DNA of 64,000 nt. Source: Ananas comosus. Taxonomy: Eukaryota > Streptophyta > Magnoliopsida > Poales > Bromeliaceae. The notes below the pieces were generated by a model, which was not told the DNA's origin, searched no databases, and saw only the letters and a list, made by a program, of their open reading frames with translations. Every line of letters begins with the position of its first letter. Within the stretch, counting starts at the first letter, position 1. The stretch covers positions 23,352,421-23,416,420 of the forward strand of contig NC_033621.1 of assembly GCF_001540865.1 (NCBI RefSeq). Reading direction: 5' to 3'. The position numbers and the translations under genes are program-made. Shown here in pieces: positions 1 to 10,435 of this stretch.

Positions 1-973
1 TGTTTGATCTCTAAAAGAAGCAAAAGATAGCTCCAAATACTCTAAAGGCTCTATAAAAATCATTATTAGCTTAATACAAACCCTAGTTTGGGTTTTACCA
101 TGAGAGGGGTGAAGCTCACCTCTAAGCTTCATCACATATACCCAAACCATGGTTTTGATCTCATTCACAAGCAAAAGAAAGCTTGAAACACTTATTAGGC
201 TCAATTAAAACCATTTCTAGATCACTTGGTTCTCATTTTAGGGTTTTACCATAAAAGGGATTAAAACTTACCTCCAAGCTTTCCCTCCTACAAGCTAGAG
301 ATGAGGGAGAGGGAGTTTCTTCACTCCTTCTTCTTCTTCTCCATCTTCTTCTTCTTCTTTTCCTCTTTCTCTTCTTTCTTTTCCTTGTCTTTTTCTTCTC
401 CTTCTTGTCTTCTAGAGAGAGAAAGAGACAGAGAAGAGTGTGAGAGGGAGAGAATGAGAGGAAAAAGCCTTCATTGCCCTCTACATAACCATTGGGTTGC
501 ATAAATGCAAATAGGCCCCTCAGCTTTTATCTTATTAAACTGCTTGAACTGGGCAGTTTTCGTGCTCGGGGATCGGTCTCCCCAACTTAGGGCCAGTCCC
601 AGAGAGCTCTCCCGCAGCACAGCAAGGGCTTTCGCACGAGGCAACCGGTCTCTCCTAGGGAGATCGGTCTCTTGGGGACCGGTCTCTCCCCGCAGGGACC
701 GGTTTCCGAGAGCTAGTTTTATGGGACTTAGCTGATTTTTAGCCTTTCTCATTTCTCACGCGTTCGGGGACCGGTCTCTCCCACCAGGGACCGGTACCCG
801 AGAGCACAAAACCTGCAGAATGCATATTTTTTATTCTTTAGCTCTCGAAAACCCCCCACAACGCACTTCTACTCATTTTAACACCTTCGGACTTTCCGAA
901 GTATATCATCCTCGCACTTTGGTCAATTTGACTAAAGTTTGATATTTATTTTTCGAATTTTCGATATATTACA
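1..973 (-). mobile_element. Family B LTR, 5' (U3/leader) part, cut by window edge
   Basis: On the minus strand an LTR starts at 973 (TGTAATATATCG...) and runs left out of the window. It matches the start of the plus-strand LTRs at 7904 and 18951. It holds five exact ACCGGT cores between 644 and 795, a pyrimidine-rich CTT stretch (about 322-420), and the tandem leader units with GAGGTRAG splice-donor-like motifs near the left end. The short open frames in the purine/pyrimidine tract are low complexity, not genes. The internal part and the other LTR of this copy lie outside the window. Confidence 0.8.
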
Positions 974-1020
974 GGACCGCTATCAATATATGATGATTAT
1001 GCTCTCGAAAACCTGCAGAA
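974..1020. other. Chimeric junction between family B and family A LTRs
   Basis: These 47 bases join the two LTRs. Bases 981-1006 repeat a family A segment found again at about 1106-1131, and the next bases (GCTCTCGAAAACCTGCAGAA) resemble family B text near 803-850. The join is therefore a rearrangement or an assembly artefact, not a clean insertion. No target duplication is visible. Confidence 0.5.
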
Positions 1021-3248
1021 TGCATGTATTCTATCAGGTTGTGGTATATCCAATGCATGACTACTATATCCCAACGTGGTAAGCAAGTAGATAACATGAT
1101 CCATTCTATCAATATATGATGATTATGCTCTATCATAGCAACCAAGTATACTATAATGCAACAGGTAAATTATCAAGTATACTACATGTCTCAACACTAT
1201 GCTATAAGCATGTCAAAGTAATCCAACTACTAATCCTATCTAGTGGTGATTGTCATTTTCCGGTTCAATGTCATTGTTTAATCATATTCTAGGACCTACA
1301 TAAATGTAGTCCAGCTTGTGCCACCTAAGTGTCGGTGGTAGCTCCAGCATTCCCACTCTAGGAATAAGTCAATCCCTCCTGACCCCGAGGTTTCTCGATA
1401 CCGCACGAGCAAGCATAAATCGCGTAGGCCAACTCCGGAGTGCCAGCTTGTAGGGAGTGACCCTCACAAGCATGTGCCAATGAGCACAAATGGCAAGCAA
1501 GCGTAGTCAACGTCTCAAAAGTCCAATCATCATGTCTCTAACATATTAAAAGTTACTAGCATCTCAAAGATCTAGTTCAATGTCTCAATGTGAAGGTTTA
1601 ACCGTTCAATAAATTCTATATCATTGACCTTAGCTTCACTAAGTCCATATGTATTCCAAGCCTAATGCCTCTTTATGACATTAGCTTACGATATTATACA
1701 TCATGTACATCTATGCCCCTTTATGGCATTATATCATACTGTCCAAATCTTGTTCTAACACTAATGCCGCTTTATGACACTTAAGCTTATTATAAGTTAA
1801 ACACATTTTATATTCTATGTTCTATTCATGACATTAGTACTAGATTCTCATTTAACCCGAGCTCAATGCCCCTTTATGATATTAGCCCAATCATTCTCAA
1901 GTAGTACAAGTCCCCAAGCCTCTTAAGGCTTACTAAAGTCTCTTATGTCTCAATTAGGTATAGGTTTAAATGCATGAAGCAATGCTCAATTTGATTGTAA
2001 GAAATATGGTCCCGAATCCAACATAAGAATGCCCAATGCTAGTGCAAGCTTCACATGCAACTCTCTCTCTACTATATAGAGGTCCGAAAATTCATTATAC
2101 ATGACATAGGGATATTAAGTATTCTAAAATTCACAATAAATACATTTAACATGAAAATGCATAAATTTTTACTTTACGAAACATAAATCACCAAATATGA
2201 GAATTTCTCATATTGTGCTAGGTCAAACCCACCAAAACTTGCGCAACCCTTCGTTTGCCCCAACGAGGGTGTCCACTAGCCTCCTAGCACCCTAAAGATG
2301 TAGGAACAAGGTTTAAACGAACCTTACGATCAACCCTAAACTCAAACATTAACCTACTCAAGCTAAGGTGAAGAAAACTCACCTCTAGAGTAAAATTTCT
2401 TTTTAAGCTTCAAAAGAGAGGTAGAACCCTTCCAATCCAACCTAAAGGAAGGTTCTAAACAAAGTGATTAAGCTTCAAAAGTTCTAAATCAAAAATGCCC
2501 AAAATCAACCCTAAAATCTCATTCTAGGGTTTCGGCTCAAAGAAACCATCAAAACAAGAATCTAGATAAAAGAAACTTGTTACCAACCTCTTGGAAGCTT
2601 TAACCCAAGCTCTAAGTCCTCAAATTTCAAAGATCTTCCCTCAACCAAGCTTTAAAACCAAGCCTCAAGCTTCAACCATGGTGGAAATGCACCAAGAGGG
2701 GAAATGAGAGATATTAATCCACCAAAATTCAAGAAGAAGGGATAAAATCACCATTGAGGGATAAGGAGAAGCTCCCTCACCTCAATTCCCTGTGTTCCCA
2801 GCTCAGGGAAATGCCCTAGGGGCGTGGGGACATATATAAAAAGCTACAATCGCAAAAACACCCCTGCAGTCCCAACAATTCAGACTCTGCCAAAGTGTAC
2901 CGGTACACGGGCAAGTGTACCGGTACAAATTCCAAGAAAATGCAAACCCGAGGCTCGGGTTTGAAATTGGCACAAGTGTACCGGTACAACCATCAATGTG
3001 TACCGGTACAAAATCTGTACCGGTAGAGCCATCGACTTGTCACCGGTTTCACCATGTGCAGAGAGCAATCCGATGGTAGCCTAAGTCCATCTCTTTGATG
3101 ACTTTAGTGCTACATAAAATACTACAAATCTCGGGATAAGAGTCATAGGTCGGAATACTGTCAACGACCCACCAGAAAATCTGGAAAAACTCAGAACACA
3201 GTTCAAACACTCGAATCCCACAAATTTGCAAAGGTCCAGTGTGTTACA
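1021..3248 (-). mobile_element. Family A 3' LTR (truncated at its 3' end)
   Basis: On the minus strand the LTR starts at 3248 with TGTAACACACTGGACC, directly after the polypurine tract of the element to its right. Similarity to the second family A LTR (22160-31500) holds down to 1021. The last several hundred bases, including the terminal ...GGGGCGTGACA, are missing. It contains six exact ACCGGT cores (2899-3047), four in the full palindrome TGTACCGGTACA. A TATATATG box lies at 2831-2838 on the minus strand, and donor-like sites in the leader include GAG|GTGAGT at about 2382. Long LTRs fit the Tekay/Del chromovirus lineage. Confidence 0.85.
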
Positions 3249-3249
3249 T

Positions 3250-3262
3250 TCACCCCTCCTAA
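3250..3262 (-). other. Polypurine tract of family A element
   Basis: On the minus strand the sequence just before the LTR start is a purine run (AGGAGGGGTGA type). This is where plus-strand DNA synthesis is primed in LTR retrotransposons. It lies about 40 bases past the pol stop and abuts the TGTAAC LTR start. Confidence 0.7.
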
Positions 3263-3301
3263 AAAGGAGTTTCGTCCGCGAAACTCGAAAAGTAAAGTAG
3301 C

Positions 3302-6300
3302 TCAAGCCTCCATCTGAAAGAGATGGGGATAGCACTCCCGCAGTGCGCTCTTCAACTCCCAGGTGGCCTTGCGTTCATCGTGGTTGCTCTAAAGCACCTT
3401 CACATAGGGAATCTCACGGTTCCGCAGTTTTTTCACCTCGCGAGCCAAAATCCTCAAGGGTTGCTCTTCAAAGCTCAAATCCTCCTTCAGCTCCAATGGC
3501 GTCGCTTCAAGCACATGAGCTGGATCATGGATGTACTTTCGAAGGACCGATACATGAAATACATTGTGTACACCCGATAGGTTTGGTGGTAGAGCAAGTC
3601 GATACGCTACTGGGCCTACACGCTCCAAAACCTCATACGGTCGAACGTACCTCATACGGTCGAACGTATCGGGGGCTCAACTTACCCCGGATCCCAAATC
3701 TTCTAATCCCTCTGGTCGGCGAGACTTTCAAAAAGTTATGATCACCAATCTGAAACTCCAAGTCTCGTCGATGCCTATCAGCATAACTCCTCTGCCTACT
3801 CTGGGCTGTCAACAGTCGCTCCCGAGCAATGCGAACCTTGTCCTCTGCTTCCTGGAGCACATCTGGGCTTAAAGCCAATCTCTCGCCAACTTTAATGAAG
3901 TGGCGATCTACACTTCCATCCATAGAGTGCCTCGAAAGGTGCCATCTTGATGCTTGCTTGATAACTATTGTTATAAGCAAACTCTGCTATCGGTAGATAC
4001 TGCGACCATCCTTCCTGAAAGTCAATCATACAGGCTCGAAACATGTCCTCGAGAGTCTGTATAGTGCGCTCTGATTGCCCATCACTTTGGGGGTGGAAAG
4101 CGGTACTGAAATTCAAGCGCGTACCCAAAGCATTCTGTAAGCTCCTCCAAAAGTAGGATACAAATCGGGGGTCTCGATCTGATACTATAGAAGTAGGTAC
4201 CCCGTGCAATCGCACAATCTCATCCAAGTATACCTGTGCGAATCTCTCACCAGTCCAAGTAGTGTGGATAGGTACGAAATGTGCCGATTTCGTCAACCTA
4301 TCCACGATCACCCAAATAGCATCATGCCCGGCCTGCGAACGGGGCAAACTCATAAAGTCCATGGTAATCTTCTCCTATTTTCACACCGAAAAAGGCAAGC
4401 TCTGCAACTTCCCCGCAGAAACTCGGTGCTCAGCTTTAACCTGTTGGCAAGTTAGATATCTAGCAACAAACTCACCAACGTCTTTCTTCATCCCGGGCCA
4501 ACAATAAAGCAACTTCAAGTCCTTGTACATCTTGGTGCCTCCCGGATGTATAGCGTAGGGTGTACGGTGTGCTTCTTGAAGAATTTCTTCTCTAAGTGCG
4601 GATTCCGTCGGTACACAGATCCGTCCACGGAAACGCATCAATCCAACACCATCCACAGAAAAGTCTCCGGTGCAACCATCAATCATCTTTAGCTCGAATC
4701 CTTTGCAACTCCACATCGGAAACTTGCTTTTCCTTAATCCTTTCCAAAAGTGTAGGTTACACCGCCAAAATCATCAGCCTCAAAGGTGTACCAGGAGTCA
4801 CCACCTCTAATTCCAACCGCTTTATCTGCTCGATCAACTGCGGTTGAGTAACAACAAGTATCGCTAAGTTTTCTGTCGATTTCCTACTTAGCGCATCCGC
4901 CACCATGTTAGCCTTGCCCGGGTGGTAAAGAATAGTCAAGTCATAATCCTTGAGTAGCTCCAACCATCTGGGCTGCCTCAAGTTCAACTCCTTCAGAGTG
5001 AATAAATACTTTAAGCTTTTGTCATCCGTATAGACCTCACACCGCTCGCCATAAACATAATGGTGCCATAGTTTCAAAGCGAAGACTACAGCCGCCAACT
5101 CCAAATAGTGCGTAGGGTAATTCCTTTCATAATCCTTCAGTTTGCGAGATGCATATGCGATCACTTTCCCATCCTGCATCAAGACACAGCCCAATCCATT
5201 AAAGGAAGCATCACTATAAATCACATACCCTGCTCCAGCAGTTGGCAAGGTTAGGATCGGGGCGGTCGTCAATCTCTGTTTCAACTCTTGGAAGCTGCTT
5301 TCACACGCATCATTCCAAACAAACTTGGTGCCTTTATGCGTGAGCCTCGTGAGGGGAGTGGATAACTTTGCAAATCCCTCAACAAACCGTCGGTAGTAGC
5401 CGGCCAAACCCAGGAAGCTCCGAATCTCTGTGACGCTCGTCGGCCTCGGCCAATCCTTGATAGCTTCAATTTTTCTCGGATCCACGGTTATACCCGATCC
5501 AGAAATCAAATGGCCCAAAAACGCCACATCTCTAAGCCAAAACTTACACTTTTTTGATTTGGCGTAGAGTTTTCTTTCCTGAAGCACTTGAAGTACTAGC
5601 CTCAAATGTTTCTCATTATCCGCATCACTTCGGGAATAGACCAAAATGTCATTGATGAACACCACGACGAACCTGTCTAAATAAGGCTTGAAAACACGGT
5701 TCATCAAATTCATAAAAGCTGCCGGGGCATTAGTAAGCCCAAACGGCATAACTGTAAACTCATTATGTCCATACCGTGTTCTAAAAGCCATTTTCGACAC
5801 ATCCTCAGACTTGATCTTCAACTGGTGGTATCCCGACTGCAAGTCGATCTTGGAGTACACACTAGATCCCTGAAGCTGATCAAAAAGATCATCGATCCTC
5901 GGCAACGGATACTTGTTCTTGATTATTACTTTATTAAGTTCACGATAGTCCACGCACAACCGAAGTGATCCGTCCTTCTTCTTAACAAATAGGACCGGTG
6001 GTCCCCAAGGTAACACATTCGGTCGCACAAAACCCTTGTCCAGAAGATCTTGCAACTGTGCCTTCAGCTCCTTCAGTTGCCCTGGTGCCATCCTATAGGG
6101 CGCCTTCGAGATTGGAGTAGTCCCGGGAATGAGATCTATCACAAACTCAATCTCCCTATCAGGTGGCATGCCTAGAAGCTCTGCTGGAAATACATCTCCA
6201 AACTCTCGTACTACGGGGATATCCTCAATCCTAAAGGCGTCTGCATCACCCCGCAACACAGCAGTAGCCAAATAGGCTACGCAGCCTCTGCTGATCAACT

Positions 6301-7903
6301 GTTTAGCTCGAGAGGAGCTAATCGTTATCGCAAACAGCGAACTCTGGCATCCTCGGTACACAACCTCCGCCTGCCCCAGCTCTCCAAAAGTCACTGTTCG
6401 ATTCTTACAATCGATAGTGGCGAAGTACTTGGCTAACCAATCCATGCCCAAAACTACATCAAACTCTCCAAGTTTGCGCAACGCGAATAGGTACGCGGGC
6501 ATGATCCAATCCCCTACTCGAACGGGGCAACTGGGGCAAATCTCTCTAATGTCCAAGGAGTGGTCGGGAACAACAACACGTCCCGGATGCAACAAAGATG
6601 TTAGTGGGATGCCATGCAACTCGGCAAAAAGCCGGTCTATAAATGAATGTGATGCACCGGTATCAAATAATGCTCGTACTCGAATACCATAAAGTAAAAT
6701 GATACCTGCAACCACATTCTCGGCCGCTGCCGCTTCCTCCGTCTGGGCCGCATACATGCGCCCGCTCGGGGCCTGTCGTGACCCCTCCGTCTGCCGCGGA
6801 ACAGGTGGCCGCCCGGCTTGGTGGTGAGCAAAAAATGTCCCCTGACTGGGACCTGGTGATGCTGGTGCAGATGCCGAAGATGGCGCTTGCGCTGAACTCC
6901 TCGGGCAGTCCGACTGGAAGTGGCCCTCCTGGCCACACAAAAAGCACCTGCCCCGAATGCATGAACACTGCTGTGGGTAATGAGGACCATCGCAGATCAC
7001 GCAGCGCAGAGCCTGACGACGATCAGGTCCTCCTCGCTGAGTAGATGAGCCACATCCCCGCGACTGGCTCTGGCTCCTGCGGTGCCTCGGCGGCCTCCGT
7101 GAGTGCGACTGGCTCGTACCCTCAGCCGCAGGCCTCTTGCCCTTCCCCTTCTCCAAGCCCTCGCGATGCTCCTGAAGGTCTGCCACTCCAGTCTCCACAA
7201 TGAGTGCACGGTTCACAACCTCTCGGTAGGTTTGGAGGTTGGAGGACTACACCAACCGGAAGATCGAAGGCCGCAATCCACGCTAAAAAATGCGGGCCTT
7301 GTCCTCGTCATCCCGTACCACAAAAGGTAGACAGTGGAGTAGCCGAGAAACCTCCCTCTCGTACTCAACCACTGTCCGCTCCTCCTGGCGCAAGCTGCGC
7401 AGATCCTGCTCCATCTTCCTCTTGACATTGATAGGGAAATAGTGCACTAGAAGAAGCTCCTTGAACCTCGTCCAAGAAATCGCTGCCAAATCAGTGTTGG
7501 GGTTGTCCTGGATATCCAACCACCAACGATAGGCCTTGCCGTCAAAGTGATGTATGGCGAGCTAAACTCTATCCCTTTCCTCAACAAAGGTATCTCGAAA
7601 AAGCTTCTCCATGTGCATCAACCACTTCTCAACAATCCAGTGGTCGACTTTCTCGCCGTCAAAGATCCTCGGACCGCACCTCCTGAACTCGCTGAGGCGA
7701 TACATGAGCCGATCCCGCTCAGCTCCCTCGGCCATCACAGGGAAAGCTGCCCTCGCCGCAGGTATCTAAACCGGTGGTGCTGCAACCACTTCCTCCCGAG
7801 GTGCGGTCTCGGGCGCCGCACGCGAAGAACAGGGCGCGGGGATTGCGCCCTCGGCGCGACGTTCACAACGGGCGCTGGTGGTGTGGGAACCTGAGTCTCC
7901 CTA
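3302..7903 (-). pseudogene. gag-pol: Family A Ty3/gypsy gag-pol (chromovirus), decayed, gag interrupted
   Basis: Minus-strand Ty3/gypsy polyprotein. Domains in order are: retrotransposon gag (about 7735-7283, motif FKELLLVHYFP), zinc knuckle CX2CX4HX4C ([14 protein letters not shown]), aspartic protease (DTGASHSF), reverse transcriptase, RNase H, integrase HHCC and DDE core ([27 protein letters not shown]) and a C-terminal chromodomain ending at the TGA at 3302-3304. Stops interrupt it at 7562, 7283, 7247, 4757, 4381, 4375 and 3389. At least five look like C-to-T or G-to-A decay (CAG to TAG, CAA to TAA, TGG to TGA or TAG). There are frameshifts near 4720, 3900 and 3650, the last explained by a 19-bp tandem duplication at 3631-3668. 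One integrase zinc-finger Cys is replaced (ARYLTC). The beginning of gag lies at 21573-21818, separated by the family B insertion. Confidence 0.9.
4757..7216 (-). CDS. pol: Longest open part of family A pol: nucleocapsid-protease-RT-RNase H (819 codons)
   Basis: This is the uninterrupted stretch of the family A polyprotein. It begins in the late gag region (zinc knuckle near residues 90-110) and continues through protease (DTGASHSF, about residue 185), RT ([32 protein letters not shown]) and RNase H (YSDAS, LELAA, YTDDKSL). It stops at a TAA where the family has CAA (VQPTLLE). The RT catalytic box reads [10 protein letters not shown], not the usual FIDD: the first catalytic Asp is Asn (codon at 5651-5653), so the enzyme should be inactive. 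Two RNase H positions also differ from relatives in this window (HDLELAA to HYLELAA, TDHKSL to TDDKSL). The ATG at 7216 is merely the first after a stop, not a native start. Confidence 0.85.
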   Translation of the reverse strand: MNRALIVETGVADLQEHREGLEKGKGKRPAAEGTSQSHSRRPPRHRRSQSQSRGCGSSTQRGGPDRRQALRCVICDGPHYPQQCSCIRGRCFLCGQEGHFQSDCPRSSAQAPSSASAPASPGPSQGTFFAHHQAGRPPVPRQTEGSRQAPSGRMYAAQTEEAAAAENVVAGIILLYGIRVRALFDTGASHSFIDRLFAELHGIPLTSLLHPGRVVVPDHSLDIREICPSCPVRVGDWIMPAYLFALRKLGEFDVVLGMDWLAKYFATIDCKNRTVTFGELGQAEVVYRGCQSSLFAITISSSRAKQLISRGCVAYLATAVLRGDADAFRIEDIPVVREFGDVFPAELLGMPPDREIEFVIDLIPGTTPISKAPYRMAPGQLKELKAQLQDLLDKGFVRPNVLPWGPPVLFVKKKDGSLRLCVDYRELNKVIIKNKYPLPRIDDLFDQLQGSSVYSKIDLQSGYHQLKIKSEDVSKMAFRTRYGHNEFTVMPFGLTNAPAAFMNLMNRVFKPYLDRFVVVFINDILVYSRSDADNEKHLRLVLQVLQERKLYAKSKKCKFWLRDVAFLGHLISGSGITVDPRKIEAIKDWPRPTSVTEIRSFLGLAGYYRRFVEGFAKLSTPLTRLTHKGTKFVWNDACESSFQELKQRLTTAPILTLPTAGAGYVIYSDASFNGLGCVLMQDGKVIAYASRKLKDYERNYPTHYLELAAVVFALKLWHHYVYGERCEVYTDDKSLKYLFTLKELNLRQPRWLELLKDYDLTILYHPGKANMVADALSRKSTENLAILVVTQPQLIEQIKRLELEVVTPGTPLRLMILAV

Positions 7904-10311
7904 TGTTATATACCGAGAATTCGAAAAATAAATATCGAACTTTAGTCAAATTGACCAAAGTGCGAGGTTGGTACCCTTCAGAAAGTCCGAAGGTGTTAAA
8001 ATAAGTAAAAATGCATTGTGGGAGGTTTTCGAGAGCTACAGAATCAAAAATCTGCAAACTGCAGTTTTTGAGCTCTCGGGGACCGGTCCCTGGTGGGAGA
8101 GACCGGTCCCCGAACGCGTGAGAAATGAGAGAAGCTGAAAATCGGCTAAGTCCCAGAAAACCAACTCTCGGGAATCGGTCCCTGTGGGGAGAGACCGGTC
8201 CCCGAGAGACCGGTCCCTCTGGGAGAGACCAGTTGCATCACCGGGGGCCCTGGCTGCCCGCGGGGAGAGCTCTCTCGGGGAGACCGGTCCCCGAGCACGA
8301 AATCTGCCCAGTTCTGGTAGTTTAATAAAGTGAAAGTTGATGGGTTTATTTGCAAAATGCAATATATGGGTTATATTGAGGGGGTTATGAGGTGTTTTCT
8401 CTCATTCTCACCCTCTCACCCTCTCACCTCTCTTTCTCTCTCTAGAAGACAAGAAGGAGAAAAAGAAAGAAAAGGAAAGAAAGGAAAAGAAGAAGAAGAA
8501 AAAGAAAAGAAAGGTGGAGAAGAAGAAGAAGGAGTAAAGTAACTCCCTCTCCTTCACCTCTAGCACAAAGAAGGGAAAGCTTTGAGGTAAGCTTTGATCC
8601 CTTTCATGGCAAAATCCTAGAATGAGAGCTAAATGACCTAGAAATGGTTTTAATAGAACCTTTTGAGTATTTGAAGCTTTTTTTTACTCTTTAAGAGATC
8701 AAAACCATGGATTGGGTATATGTGGTGAAGCTTAGAGGTGAGCTTCAACCCCTCTCATTGTGAAACCCTAAAATGGGTTTTGATTGAGCTAAGGATGGTT
8801 CAAATGGAACCTTCAGATGATTTGAAGCTTACTTTTGCTTATCTAAGAGATCAAAACCCTAGTTTTGGTATGCTATGAGCTAGGGCATCCAAATTTGGGG
8901 CTTTTGCTCGGGAGGGTTTCAAAGTGAAATTGACCCTCTAGAAACCTAATTGGGGGTATTTTCGACGCGTTGGTGCGCTCGGATTGATGTTACGAAAAGC
9001 CAATGTAAAGATATGAGCAAAATGGCCTAATAGGGCTTCGTTTTGCCGTATGATGTGAGTACACGTGCCATTTGAAATATTTGAGAACCTTTTCAACCCT
9101 ATATGTATGCATGAGATATAATGTGAGCACCCAATGAGATGAAAGAACAAAGTGACACAATAAAATGTGGATCGAGTGGTATTCGATAATGTTAAGTAAA
9201 GTGACACTAGAGTTAGTGTGTGTGGCATCAAAGAGAAATGAGACGCAAAGAACAATGATAACGATTAGAGACAAGGAAAGAAAATGAAAGTGGCATAAAG
9301 AACGAGTAAAGTTAAAGAACAATGATTGCTAGAGTTAGCAAAATAAAGTGATGTAAAGAACACTAGAGTTAGTGTAAAGACATCGATTGAACTATATATC
9401 CTTAGAGTTAAGGATCGATCATACTTGCTATGAGTTCCGTGCTCGAGGGCGGTCGCTCCCTCTCGAGCGATGCGCTCCGGAGTTTTGCATCACAGGTTGG
9501 AGTCAACCCAAGGACGGTCTTAGCGGGAGGAAGCTGAGGGCCCGCGATGATGGACTTAATGTGGGCAAGTTAATGTGGCGAAACCCCGGGTTAGCCGTGA
9601 GATTAAAGAACAAAGAACAAGAATAAAGAATAAAGAACAAAGAACTTGGATACTTGCATGATTTACGTTGAGCATATTTCTTGCTTATTGTTCAGGCATA
9701 TTAGCACCATGATTATAGTTTGGTTACTATTCTGCTTATCTTTTCTATTATGCCTTAGTTAGTCCTAGTGAGAAAGTCGATGAGATTGGGGCTGAACCCA
9801 CTGGAAATTTCGTTGTAGTTCTCACCCCACTATTTCCACAGAGCCGGGACCGAGCGAGCCGGAGAGCGACCGCGGTAAAGGTATCGCGCCATAGACAGTG
9901 ACCACCGAGTCGGGTTTACATGTTGTAGTAGCATTCCTCTACTTCATCTTTTGTATTTGATGAAATGAGATGTAAAAGAAAAAAGAATGTAATGTTTATC
10001 TCGAGAAGAATGTGATGTAAAAAGAGATGATGAAATGAAATGTAAAAGCTTTATGAATGTACAAGTTAAATGCAAGGTATGTGATCAAAATCGAATCATA
10101 GTACTTGAGTAGTTGTTTAGTTTCCTTTCTTTCACTAATGGCTATTGCTTACCCTCGTGTAAGTCGTTTGTGTATGTTTCCGCTAGTACTTTTCTCTACT
10201 TGAAAATGTACCGGTGTCGAGCCTTGGGCGGACAGGGAAAACTCTGTCCGTTCGGCGTCTGTTTGACATGCCCGGGCCGGCCCAAATTGGTATCGGTCCC
10301 GGGCCGTGACA
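7904..10311 (+). mobile_element. Family B LTR (2,408 bp), plus strand, at the split of family A gag
   Basis: It starts TGTTATATACCG and ends ...GGTCCCGGGCCGTGACA. ACCGGT cores lie at 8082, 8102, 8194, 8209 and 8283, then a TATATG box at 8363, purine-rich leader DNA and two tandem leader units of about 150 bp with donors GAG|GTAAGC (8587) and GAG|GTGAGC (8738). AAAGAAC-type short repeats occur around 9605-9650. The left flank is family A gag; the right flank is the remnant LTR of element C. No matching 5-bp target duplication is found (CCCTA versus TAGTC), and no PBS follows. It is best read as the left LTR of the rearranged family B insertion that ends at 21572. Confidence 0.85.
9841..9894 (+). 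other. Candidate LTR micro-exon, conserved peptide ending DRGKGIAP
   Basis: After the acceptor-like TATTTCCACAG an 18-codon frame runs to TAG, reading EPGPSEPESDRGKGIAP. Matching frames sit at the same place in the other LTR families of this window, with most differences at third codon positions. Function is unknown; the coding call is inferred from the codon pattern only. Confidence 0.4.
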
Positions 10312-10366
10312 TAGTCGATTCTGAGCGAAGTCCAGCTCTCGGATTTCGAGAATTCACCTCCTTACA
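10312..10366 (-). mobile_element. Remnant (55 bp) of element C 3' LTR
   Basis: On the minus strand an LTR begins TGTAAGGAGGTGAATTC at 10366, right after a purine-rich tract (10367-10377). It is cut after 55 bases by the end of the family B LTR. It differs from the A, B and D LTR starts, so element C belongs to another subfamily. Confidence 0.55.
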
Positions 10367-10435
10367 TCCTCCCATCCTAAAAGGGAGTTTCGTCCTCGAA
10401 ACTAATCTAATTCCAATATAACTCAAGTTCATACC

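Noticed and set aside
233..504. Open frames on both strands rich in K/R/E or F/S
   Set aside because: They lie in the purine/pyrimidine tract of an LTR leader; low complexity, no domain.
7904..10311. Solo LTR with target duplication
   Set aside because: Flanking 5-mers differ (CCCTA and TAGTC) and the flanks belong to different elements; better read as an edge of a rearranged insertion.
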